A stretch of 28,950 nt of DNA. Source: JAJDIA01 sp031555145. GTDB taxonomy: Bacteria; Bacteroidota; Bacteroidia; Bacteroidales; Tannerellaceae. Below, one piece after another: positions 6,998 through 14,840 of the stretch (the first letter of the stretch is position 1; each line of letters begins with the position of its first letter). The translations under genes and the position numbers were made by a program. Below the pieces are notes generated by a model, which saw nothing but the letters and a program-made list of their open reading frames with translations, had not been told where the DNA came from and did no database searches. The DNA lies in contig JAVBUR010000015.1 in assembly GCA_031555145.1 (NCBI GenBank), positions 1 to 28,950 on the forward strand, written 5' to 3'.

Positions 6998-9838
6998 TTA
7001 GATTACAATATTGACGATTTTGCCAGGCACGACAATCACCTTCTTAGGTGCCTTGCCGTCCATCCACTTCGCGGAATTTTCATGCCCGACAGCAGTCTTC
7101 TCTACTTCATCTTTCGGCATATCGGCAGGCAATTCCAGATTAAAACGGGCTTTGCCGTTGAATGAGATGGCGTACATAACGCTGTTTTCCTTCAAATACG
7201 CTTCGTTGAATGCCGGCCACGGTGCGTCGCAAATGGTAGTGGTATGTCCCAGTGCATGCCACAGTTCTTCCGTGATATGCGGAGCAAAGGGTGCCAGGAT
7301 GATCAACAACTGTTCCAGGATAGCCCGCTTGTTGCACTTCAGCGACGACAATTCGTTCACACAGATCATAAAGGCGCTGACAGACGTATTGAACGAGAAA
7401 TGCTCAATATCAAATCCCGCCTTCTTGATCAGCTTGTGCAGCGCCTTCAGGTCATCGGCTGTCGGCGCCTCATCGGTCACCTGCAACGTCTCGGCATTGC
7501 CATAGAACAAGCCCCACACCTTCTTCAGGAAACGGAATACGCCGTCGATACCGTTCGTATCCCACGGCTTAGACTGTTCCAGCGGCCCGAGGAACATCTC
7601 ATACAGACGCAGCGTATCCGCCCCGTATTTCTCCACAATCATATCGGGGTTCACCACGTTGTACATTGACTTCGACATCTTCTCTACCGCCCATCCGCAG
7701 ATGTACTTGCCATCTTCCAGGATAAACTCGGCCGTCTTGTATTCCGGATTCCAGTTACGGAACGCTTCCGTATCCAGTATATCGTTGCTGACGATATTCA
7801 CATCCACATGCAGAGGCGTCACCTCATACTGTTCCTTCAGGTTGAACGAAACGAATGTATTCGTCCCATTGATGCGGTATACAAAGTTAGACCGTCCCTG
7901 GATCATTCCCTGGTTGATCAGCTTTTTAAACGGTTCGTCTTCACAAACGGCATCCAGGTCGAAGAGGAACTTATTCCAGAAACGGCTATAAATAAGGTGC
8001 CCGGTCGCGTGTTCCGTCCCCCCGATATAGAGGTCTACATTTCGCCAGTACCCATTTACTTCCTTATCCACCAATCCGGTCGTGTTGCGCGGATCTTCAT
8101 AGCGCGTATAATAAGCTGACGATCCGGCAAAGCCCGGCATCGTATTCAGTTCGAGCGGGAAGATGGTACGGTTGTCGATCTTCGACGTTTCCACCACCTT
8201 TTCATTGACGATATCCCACGCCCATTTGGTGGCATTACCCAGTGGCGGTTCGCCTGTAGGGGTCGGCAGGAAACGGCCTACTTCCGGCAGTTCCAGCGGC
8301 AGTTTATCCAGCGGCAGCATCTGCGGCATACCATCCGCGTCATAATACACCGGGAACGGCTCACCCCAGTAACGCTGGCGGCTAAAGATAGCATCACGCA
8401 GGCGGAAGTTCACTTTCACCCGGCCAAGGCCTTTTTCATTGACGTATTCCTTTGTTTTGGCAATCGCTTCCTGTACTTCCAGTCCGTTCAGCACCAATCC
8501 GCCTTCGAGCCCTTTACCCGGCATCGGCGAGTTCATCATGAGTCCTTCCTTCGCATCGAAACTCTCTTCCGAAACGTCACACCCTTCGATCAGCGGTACG
8601 ATCGGCAAGTCGAAATGCTTGGCAAACGCATAGTCACGACTATCGTGTGCCGGTACGGCCATGATAGCACCCGTTCCATATCCGGCCAGTACATAGTCGC
8701 TGATCCAGACAGGAATAGCCTCACCCGTCAACGGGTTGATAGCATATGAGCCCGAGAATACACCGGTCACCTTACGGTCGGCGATGCGTTCGCGTTCGGT
8801 TTTCTTCTTTGTGGCAGCCTTATAATCATCGACTGCCTGACGTTGTGCAGCCGTAGTCAGTTGTTCAACCAGTTCGCTTTCCGGAGCCAGTACCATAAAG
8901 GTAACACCAAAGACGGTATCCGCCCGGGTGGTAAAGACGGTAAATTCAATATCCGAATCCTTTACCTTGAACTGCATCTCAGCCCCTTCGCTACGGCCGA
9001 TCCAGTTGCGCTGTGTCTCTTTCAGCGAGTCCGTCCAATCGATCGTATCCAGTCCATCCAACAGACGCTGGGCATAGGCCGACACCCGGAGACACCACTG
9101 GCGCATCACCTTCTGTTCCACCGGATAACCGCCGCGTTCAGACACACCGTTCACCACTTCATCGTTAGCCAATACCGTACCCAGTGCCGGACACCAGTTC
9201 ACCATGGTATCACCCAGATACGCCAGGCGATAGTTCAGCAATATCTCTTGTTTCTCCTTCTCGCTTTTGGCTTTCCATTCGTCGGCTGTGAATGAGAATT
9301 CTTCATTGCAAGCCACATTCAGCGGAGCAGCCCCCACCTGTTCGAACGCCTGCACCAGTTCTTCAATCGGCCGTGCCTGTTGTTCATCCTTGCAATAGTA
9401 GCTATTGAACATTTGGATGAATGCCCACTGTGTCCAATGGTAGTATCCCGGTTCGCTGGTGCGTACTTCGCGGTTCCAATCGTACGAGAAACCGATCTTA
9501 TCCATCTGTTCGCGGTAACGCTTGATATTGTTCTCGGTCGTGATCGCCGGATGCTGTCCGGTCTGGATCGCATATTGTTCTGCCGGCAACCCATAAGCGT
9601 CATAGCCCATCGGATGCAGCACGTTATAACCATTCAGCCGTTTGTAACGGGAGAAGATATCCGAAGCAATATACCCGAGCGGATGACCCACGTGTAGCCC
9701 TGCGCCCGACGGGTAAGGGAACATATCCAACACGTAATACTTCGGCTTAGCCGGATTCATCTCTACTTGGTAAACAGCATGGGCATTCCAATAGTCCTGC
9801 CACTTCTTCTCAATCTCTCTGAAATTGTACTCCATCAC
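6998..9838 (-). CDS. leuS: Leucyl-tRNA synthetase
   Basis: A 946-residue class I aminoacyl-tRNA synthetase that charges tRNA-Leu. The HIGH-type motif is at residues 49-52 (PSGAGLHVGHPLGY) and the KMSKS loop (EKMSKSMYN) near residue 720. Between them are the editing domain (TTRADTVFG, GTGAIMAVPAHD) and the catalytic half with FSRQRYWGEPFP. The C-terminal anticodon-binding and tail regions are present and end in KIVNIVI. Length is as expected for Bacteroidetes LeuRS. The frame opens with two Met codons (MMEYNF); ATG 9835 is an equally good start. A TACCTTTG -7 box lies about 40 bp upstream. The gene leads directly into yitT. Confidence 0.98.
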   Translation of the reverse strand: MMEYNFREIEKKWQDYWNAHAVYQVEMNPAKPKYYVLDMFPYPSGAGLHVGHPLGYIASDIFSRYKRLNGYNVLHPMGYDAYGLPAEQYAIQTGQHPAITTENNIKRYREQMDKIGFSYDWNREVRTSEPGYYHWTQWAFIQMFNSYYCKDEQQARPIEELVQAFEQVGAAPLNVACNEEFSFTADEWKAKSEKEKQEILLNYRLAYLGDTMVNWCPALGTVLANDEVVNGVSERGGYPVEQKVMRQWCLRVSAYAQRLLDGLDTIDWTDSLKETQRNWIGRSEGAEMQFKVKDSDIEFTVFTTRADTVFGVTFMVLAPESELVEQLTTAAQRQAVDDYKAATKKKTERERIADRKVTGVFSGSYAINPLTGEAIPVWISDYVLAGYGTGAIMAVPAHDSRDYAFAKHFDLPIVPLIEGCDVSEESFDAKEGLMMNSPMPGKGLEGGLVLNGLEVQEAIAKTKEYVNEKGLGRVKVNFRLRDAIFSRQRYWGEPFPVYYDADGMPQMLPLDKLPLELPEVGRFLPTPTGEPPLGNATKWAWDIVNEKVVETSKIDNRTIFPLELNTMPGFAGSSAYYTRYEDPRNTTGLVDKEVNGYWRNVDLYIGGTEHATGHLIYSRFWNKFLFDLDAVCEDEPFKKLINQGMIQGRSNFVYRINGTNTFVSFNLKEQYEVTPLHVDVNIVSNDILDTEAFRNWNPEYKTAEFILEDGKYICGWAVEKMSKSMYNVVNPDMIVEKYGADTLRLYEMFLGPLEQSKPWDTNGIDGVFRFLKKVWGLFYGNAETLQVTDEAPTADDLKALHKLIKKAGFDIEHFSFNTSVSAFMICVNELSSLKCNKRAILEQLLIILAPFAPHITEELWHALGHTTTICDAPWPAFNEAYLKENSVMYAISFNGKARFNLELPADMPKDEVEKTAVGHENSAKWMDGKAPKKVIVVPGKIVNIVI

Positions 9839-9875
9839 AAATCTATCTTTTAGGTATCTAAATCATTTTAAGGCA

Positions 9876-9903
9876 CAAAGGTAGTGATTTATTTCGTGCC
9901 AAA
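9876..9903 (-). promoter_or_regulatory. leuS promoter (Bacteroidetes -33/-7 type)
   Basis: Read leftward, TTTG (9903-9900), a 16-bp spacer and TACCTTTG (9883-9876) match the Bacteroidetes sigma-ABfr consensus TTTG / TAnnTTTG, although the spacer is slightly short. The start point would be near 9870, giving a leader of about 30 nt. It lies in the 77-bp gap after the glycosidase stop codon, so leuS has its own promoter. Confidence 0.55.
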
Positions 9904-9915
9904 TCTGCCGCTGAT

Positions 9916-11997
9916 CTACTTTTTAACCGTGTACCGGTAAAGGGCAAACCCGTTCGGCTGTTCCATCCGGAAGGTGATCTCTCCCCGGATCCCTGCAGTA
10001 GCCTCAAAGGCCGACCCGCTTCCCAGCACCGGTGTAAACGCAATCCGCCGCCCCGCATCGAAATAGCAAGGCATCGCATAGCTCCCCGCTTCATTGTCTT
10101 CACGGAACACCAGGATATACCCCTCGTTGCCCCGTACCGACTGGAAACCGCACCACGAACGCCCCGAAGGTTCCTGCCCAACAGGGAAGATCTGCCCCGC
10201 GTGGAAATCGCGCCGGATCGTCTGGTATTGCTTAATCGTCTCGCCCGTCGCAAATGCTTCACCCGGCAGATTCGCAGCCTCCATCCAGGCCAATGGCTGG
10301 GCAGTCAGCGTAGTGGCAAACAGATAATCAAACGAATAACGCGCCGGTGCAAACCGGTCGTCGCCATATTTCTCCGTATTCCGCCACTTATTCAGGAACT
10401 CGATCTGTAACATCTGTGCGGGTACATACCGCGACAGCATCCACAAATTCCGCAACGTCCAGTACGGATAATAATTCTGCCAATCCGTATACCGGTTCTC
10501 CAGGAAGATATTTCCATATTCATTGAAGAAGAAATACCCGCCCCGTCGTCCGGCCGTAGCGTCCAGGTTGAGCACCGCCTTCCAGCCGGTCGCTTCCATC
10601 ACCCGGTTGTACAGACTGCGTAGCCGCTCTTCCGACAGCTTGTTCGGAATAGCTGTCCCGTCAATCTTGAAAGTACGGATCCCGTATGTATTGTACAGCT
10701 TGACCAGTGCATCCGCATCTTTTTCCCAATCCTCATAATCATGCTGGATACTGGGATTGAACCAGAGGCAGATCTCGATACCCAGTTCCTTTCCCCGCTT
10801 CACGATAGGTGTCAGCCCATTCGGGAAACGGGCCGGATCGGGCGTCCAATAGTTGGGGTTATCCCAGATATTCTTATAACTACCCCCAAAGGCGGAGTTC
10901 GCGCTTCGACCTGCCTGCCACCCGTCGTCTATCTGGAAATGCGTAATACCCAGCCGGGAAGCCAGCGCCAGTTCATTCAGGCAGAAGGCTTCGTTCACCC
11001 GCGTATCCTGTCCGCGGTCGCCCCAGGTATTGAGCATAATCATCTCATCCCGTTCGGGCAGGTAGGGACGTATACGTTGTTGATAGGTACGCAGGGCGCT
11101 GAGTCGATTCAGCTCACCCGAGTGGTAAAGCCCCGTCACATACCCATATCCCCGTGTCCATTTCTCCGTGTGGATATCGGCACTATCGACACCCAATCCC
11201 ACCAAGCGGAACGAACCGTCGTTCACCAGAAAGTCACCATTCGGATAAGCCAATTGTACGTTCGATGTCGGCGCCTCTTTCAGCAGGAAAAACCCCGCCT
11301 GTTGTTCCGTATTCTCCGCAAATAACAGATTACCCCGATACAGGCAGTCGCGATACGTCAGCGCACGGGTCGGATGAACCAGCGTATTGAATCGGTCCGT
11401 GATATCATAAAATTCCACTGCCTCCACCTGCCAGTGGCGTCCGGGGAGATGTAACTGTTCCATCATCGGTACCTTACCCGCCTCCGTATTCGCCGTCAGC
11501 TTCTCTATATTCTGCAAATCGGCTGCATTACTCAACGGCTTTACCCATCGCTGCGATGCTTGCCCGCGGATATACCATTCGCAAGCAATCGCCGGCACAT
11601 CCTCATAGAGTTTAAATAGCTTCTTAATTTCCAACCCGCCAAGTTTATAAAAAACAGTCACCCGCACATGAGCCACATACTGAAGATCGGCCGAAACTTT
11701 TTCAGCCGCCAGCCAGGAGTCTGCCCCTACGATGCCTTCACCCGGCAATACCAGGTCAGGCTGTTTATTTCCGGCCTGCCATATGGTAGGATGTTGTTTG
11801 TCTTCGAGCCGGAGAGTAATCAGGCTACCTTTATTCCATAACCAGGTACGTTTGATCCGGTTGTTCTCCATCGTCAATGTATCACCCGCCAGGTGTACCC
11901 GGCAACTTCCGTTAGTAAACGAATAGGGTTTTGTCTGGCCCACCGCACACATAAACGCGGGTAGCACAGCAAGGCAAAGCAGTAATTTTCTCATCAT
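9916..11997 (-). CDS. Secreted GH36-like (clan GH-D) glycoside hydrolase, probable alpha-galactosidase
   Basis: A 693-residue exported enzyme with a signal peptide (MMRKLLLCLAVLPAFMCAVG, likely cut before QTKP). An N-terminal beta-sandwich of about 300 residues is followed by a (beta/alpha)8 barrel. Clan GH-D landmarks are LNTWGDRGQD (322-331), HFQIDDGWQAG (353-363), LCLWFNP-like ICLWFNP, and RTFKIDG with Asp446 as the likely nucleophile. The acid/base is less certain (Glu500 or Asp505 in LENRYTDW). A short beta C-terminal domain closes the protein. Enzymes of this clan remove alpha-galactose or alpha-GalNAc, but the exact sugar cannot be read here. It is transcribed divergently from the nan genes across a 610-bp spacer; joint action on mucin-type glycans is plausible but unproven. 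The frame begins MMRK, so ATG 11994 is an equal alternative start. Confidence 0.8.
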   Translation of the reverse strand: MMRKLLLCLAVLPAFMCAVGQTKPYSFTNGSCRVHLAGDTLTMENNRIKRTWLWNKGSLITLRLEDKQHPTIWQAGNKQPDLVLPGEGIVGADSWLAAEKVSADLQYVAHVRVTVFYKLGGLEIKKLFKLYEDVPAIACEWYIRGQASQRWVKPLSNAADLQNIEKLTANTEAGKVPMMEQLHLPGRHWQVEAVEFYDITDRFNTLVHPTRALTYRDCLYRGNLLFAENTEQQAGFFLLKEAPTSNVQLAYPNGDFLVNDGSFRLVGLGVDSADIHTEKWTRGYGYVTGLYHSGELNRLSALRTYQQRIRPYLPERDEMIMLNTWGDRGQDTRVNEAFCLNELALASRLGITHFQIDDGWQAGRSANSAFGGSYKNIWDNPNYWTPDPARFPNGLTPIVKRGKELGIEICLWFNPSIQHDYEDWEKDADALVKLYNTYGIRTFKIDGTAIPNKLSEERLRSLYNRVMEATGWKAVLNLDATAGRRGGYFFFNEYGNIFLENRYTDWQNYYPYWTLRNLWMLSRYVPAQMLQIEFLNKWRNTEKYGDDRFAPARYSFDYLFATTLTAQPLAWMEAANLPGEAFATGETIKQYQTIRRDFHAGQIFPVGQEPSGRSWCGFQSVRGNEGYILVFREDNEAGSYAMPCYFDAGRRIAFTPVLGSGSAFEATAGIRGEITFRMEQPNGFALYRYTVKK

Positions 11998-12498
11998 ACG
12001 TCTTTATTAAGATGAATAAGTATTAGCTATACAGTTGTATTGAAAGGACAAAAATAACAACTTCCGCCCACTGTCTACTGTTTATCCCTGTGTTTTTTAG
12101 TAAGTTTGCGACAATGTTACTTTACTTTTAATATGCGAAGACAGGACGATGCGAGACACGGGGTTATTGTCTTTTCTTGCATGGGGGAAAAGTACTGAAG
12201 GGGCAAAAACGAGGTAGGAGACACCACGGAGGCACTACGGAGACACTATTGAAAAACCACGAAAAATGAATGTATAATACTATGTACCAGTGAGTTAATA
12301 GGCATAAAACATGGCTATTTTCAGAAAAACGAATTTTGGGTTATTGTATTTTTTACTTTTAAAGAGAGGGTGTGTGGTAGTGGGATACCCGGTTATTTTA
12401 TAGCTGAGACTCCCCTATCCGGCGGAACGGTTATTAAAGGGATGTTCTTTTGTTGGCGTTTTTTAGGTGATGTTTTAATATATTTCAGTAAATAAGTG
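11998..12498. other. A+T-rich intergenic spacer between the glycosidase and nan genes
   Basis: There is no convincing coding frame. A minus-strand TATTTTTG box (12056-12049) could serve the glycosidase but lacks a clear -33 partner. A plus-strand TAAGTTTG (12101-12108) also matches a -7 box yet has no gene within 490 bp. The word GGTTATT recurs at 12162, 12339, 12391 and 12429, twice as GGGTTATTGT (12161-12170 and 12338-12347). A triple 11-bp repeat is listed separately. The length leaves room for an unrecognised small RNA. Confidence 0.4.
12217..12249. repeat. Triple 11-bp direct repeat (GGAGACACYAC)
   Basis: Three contiguous 11-bp units read GGAGACACCAC (12217-12227), GGAGGCACTAC (12228-12238) and GGAGACACTAT (12239-12249), differing at one to three positions. 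The 11-bp pitch equals about one helical turn and is the same pitch seen in the arrays at both window edges. No function is evident; it lies about 300 bp upstream of the nan promoter. Confidence 0.6.
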
Positions 12499-12517
12499 AT
12501 TTATTTTAAAAATATAT
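12499..12517. promoter_or_regulatory. Candidate operator upstream of the nan promoter
   Basis: ATTTATTTTAAAAATATAT is a near-perfect 19-bp dyad, with one mismatched pair around a single central base. It ends 12 bp before the -33 box of the nanL promoter. Its TTATTTT/AAAATA halves resemble the inverted arms in front of the ROK gene (310-348) and NagC/Mlc-type operators in general. Such words arise easily in A+T-rich DNA, so this is a weak inference. Confidence 0.3.
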
Positions 12518-12529
12518 GAGACTAAGCAC

Positions 12530-12558
12530 TTGTTATTAAAATATTTTATTTATGTTTG
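12530..12558 (+). promoter_or_regulatory. nanL: nan locus promoter (Bacteroidetes -33/-7 type)
   Basis: TTG (12530-12532), an 18-bp spacer and TATGTTTG (12551-12558) fit the Bacteroidetes TTTG / TAnnTTTG consensus well. The start point would be near 12565, giving a 5' leader of about 43 nt before the nanL ATG at 12608. A perfect 12-bp palindrome TAAAATATTTTA (12537-12548) fills most of the spacer between the two boxes, where a bound repressor would block polymerase. Confidence 0.6.
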
Positions 12559-12607
12559 CAGCGTAATTAAAGTTTATTTCGTAAGTCTCACCTGTAAAAC
12601 ACATATC

Positions 12608-13525
12608 ATGGAAAAAATAACCGGACTGATCAATGCCCCCTTCACCCCCTTCCACGCCGACGGGGAGGTGAACTATACCCCTATTCAGGCCTATGCCGAC
12701 ATGTTGGTAAAGAACGGACTGAAAGGCGTCTTCATTAACGGCTCGTCGGGCGAAGGCTATATGTTGACCGACGAAGAACGGATGCTGCTGGCCGAGAAAT
12801 GGGTCGCCGCCGTACCAACCGGATTCAAGGTCATCGTCCATGTAGGCAGCACTTGCGTCAAGTCGAGCCGCCGGTTGGCCGCCCATGCACAGCAGATCGG
12901 TGCCTGGGGCATTGGCGCCATGGCTCCCCCCTTCCCGAAGGTAGGGCGCGTGGAAGAACTGGTGAAATACTGCGAGGAGATTGCCGCTGCAGCACCGGAA
13001 CGGCCTTTCTACTTTTATCATATTCCCGCTTTCAACGGCGCGTTCCTATCCATGGTCGAATTCCTGCAGACAGTGGATGGGCGTATCCCCAACTTCGCCG
13101 GTATAAAGTACACCTTCGAAAGCCTGTATGAATACAACCAGTGCCGACTGTATAAAGACGGTAAGTACGATATGCTGCACGGACAGGACGAGACGATCCT
13201 CCCTTGCCTCGCCATGGGTGGTGCACAAGGTGGTATCGGCGGGACGACCAACTACAACGGGCGCTGCCTGACCGGCATTCTCGATGCCTGGAAAGCCGGC
13301 GATATAGAGACAGCCCGCGAACGGCAGAACTTCTCGCAAGCGGTTATCAACGTCATCTGCAACTACCGCGGTAATATCGTCGGTGGCAAGCGCATCATGA
13401 AACTGATCGGCCTCGATCTCGGCCCCAACCGTACTCCTTTCCGCAACCTCACCGACGCGGAAGAAGCCGCCATGAAAGCCGAACTCGAAGCTATTCACTT
13501 CTTTGAAAGATGTAACAAATTCTAA
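12608..13525 (+). CDS. nanL: N-acetylneuraminate lyase
   Basis: A 305-residue class I aldolase of the DHDPS/NAL family that splits N-acetylneuraminate into N-acetylmannosamine and pyruvate in the cytosol. The Schiff-base lysine is Lys167 (NFAGIKYT), the catalytic tyrosine Tyr137 (FYFYHIPA), and the pyruvate carboxylate-binding loop GSSGEG is at 45-50. These match the spacing of E. coli NanA (Lys165, Tyr137). The ATG at 12608 was chosen because the open frame upstream (from 12530) runs through the -33/-7 promoter boxes. It is the first gene of the nan cluster; nanE follows after 8 bp, so the two are co-transcribed and perhaps translationally coupled. Confidence 0.96.
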   Translation: MEKITGLINAPFTPFHADGEVNYTPIQAYADMLVKNGLKGVFINGSSGEGYMLTDEERMLLAEKWVAAVPTGFKVIVHVGSTCVKSSRRLAAHAQQIGAWGIGAMAPPFPKVGRVEELVKYCEEIAAAAPERPFYFYHIPAFNGAFLSMVEFLQTVDGRIPNFAGIKYTFESLYEYNQCRLYKDGKYDMLHGQDETILPCLAMGGAQGGIGGTTNYNGRCLTGILDAWKAGDIETARERQNFSQAVINVICNYRGNIVGGKRIMKLIGLDLGPNRTPFRNLTDAEEAAMKAELEAIHFFERCNKF

Positions 13526-13533
13526 GCAGACCT

Positions 13534-14739
13534 ATGAACACAATCTATACCGACATCTCCCACCCTGAGACCTATCTATTCCACTGGGGCGAGAGATACA
13601 GAAAAGATCTTGTCACCGACATTCTCCCCTTCTGGATGAAATACGGCCTCGACCGGGTGAACGGCGGCTGCTACACCTGCCTCGACCGCGACGGATCGCT
13701 GATGGACAACACCAAGTCCGTCTGGTTTCAGGGACGCTTTGCCTTTATGATGGCCTATGCCTACAACCACGTCGAACGCAATGAAAGCTGGCTCGAAGCC
13801 TGCAAATCCACGATCGACTTTATCGAGAAACACTGTTTCGACACCGATGGTCGCATGTTCTTTGAAGTAACCGCTACCGGTATCCCGGTGCGCAAACGCC
13901 GCTATGTGTTTTCAGAAACCTTCGCCGCTATTGCGATGGCCCAATACGCCATCGCTTCCGGCGACCCATCATATGCCGTTAAGGCCCTCGACCTCTTCAA
14001 CCAGGTCACCCATTACCTGGATACACCGGGACTGCTCGAACCGAAATTCCGCGAAGGATTCGTCGCCAAAGGGCACTCCCCCTGTATGATCCTGATCGAC
14101 ACCGCCGCCCGTATCCGTGAAGCCATCGACGACCCGGTGCTGACCCAGCGTATCGACCGCTCGATTGCCGAACTGCGTCGCGACTTCATCAAGCCCGAAT
14201 GCAAGGCTATCCTTGAAACGGTCGGACCGAACGGCGAATTCATTGACTCCCTGGCCGGACGTACCATCAATCCGGGACACTCCATCGAAACCGCCTGGTT
14301 TATCCTCGAAGAAGCCTGCTACCGCGGGGGCGACCAGGAACTGACCAAGCTCGGACTCACCCTCCTTGACTGGTCGTGGGAATGGGGATGGGACAAGCAA
14401 TACGGCGGTATCAGCTACTTCCGCGACTGCAAGAACCGCCCCGTACAGGACTACTGGCATGATATGAAGTTCTGGTGGCCGCAATGTGAAACGATCATCG
14501 CCACCCTATATGCCTACAAAGTGACCGGCGACCCTAAGTACCTCCAGTGGCATCAACTCATCAACGAGTACACCTACAGCCGCTTTCCCGACCCCGAATA
14601 CGGTGAATGGTTCGGCTATATGCACCACGACGGTACCCTCTCCCAGGCTGCTAAAGGGAACCTCTTCAAAGGCCCTTTCCATATTCCCCGCATGCTCTTG
14701 AAATCATCACAACTCTGTAGCGATATCATTAGCAAATAA
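13534..14739 (+). CDS. nanE: AGE-family N-acylglucosamine 2-epimerase (ManNAc to GlcNAc)
   Basis: A 401-residue (alpha/alpha)6-barrel enzyme of the renin-binding-protein/AGE family, interconverting N-acetylmannosamine and N-acetylglucosamine. Conserved words include WFQGRFAFM, RYVFSETFAAIA, NPGHSIETAW with His249, and GPFHIPRML with His383; those two histidines correspond to the acid/base pair of the family. It is unrelated in fold to the E. coli NanE, which acts on ManNAc-6-phosphate. The AGE type is the one used in Bacteroides fragilis and Tannerella nan loci, allowing a route without ManNAc kinase. It starts 8 bp after nanL and is followed by a 101-bp gap before nanT. Confidence 0.95.
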   Translation: MNTIYTDISHPETYLFHWGERYRKDLVTDILPFWMKYGLDRVNGGCYTCLDRDGSLMDNTKSVWFQGRFAFMMAYAYNHVERNESWLEACKSTIDFIEKHCFDTDGRMFFEVTATGIPVRKRRYVFSETFAAIAMAQYAIASGDPSYAVKALDLFNQVTHYLDTPGLLEPKFREGFVAKGHSPCMILIDTAARIREAIDDPVLTQRIDRSIAELRRDFIKPECKAILETVGPNGEFIDSLAGRTINPGHSIETAWFILEEACYRGGDQELTKLGLTLLDWSWEWGWDKQYGGISYFRDCKNRPVQDYWHDMKFWWPQCETIIATLYAYKVTGDPKYLQWHQLINEYTYSRFPDPEYGEWFGYMHHDGTLSQAAKGNLFKGPFHIPRMLLKSSQLCSDIISK

Positions 14740-14775
14740 CAATTCTATAACATACTGAAAAACAAGCGGATACAC

Positions 14776-14799
14776 CTGGGTTTTCTTTTCGAAGCCCGG
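14776..14799 (+). other. Possible intercistronic hairpin between nanE and nanT
   Basis: CTGGGTTT (14776-14783) can pair with AAGCCCGG (14792-14799) over 8 bp, counting G-U pairs, around an 8-base loop. There is no clean run of T behind it, so it is not a convincing terminator. It may be an mRNA-processing or attenuation element in the longest gap within nanLETO. The pairing is read by eye only. Confidence 0.25.
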
Positions 14800-14840
14800 A
14801 TGTTTTCAGGCCCTTTTCACGCTAAAAATACAGAAATACC

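Noticed and set aside
12530..12607. Upstream extension of nanL (26 extra codons)
   Set aside because: It translates through the -33/-7 promoter boxes, and ATG 12608 gives the normal lyase N-terminus.
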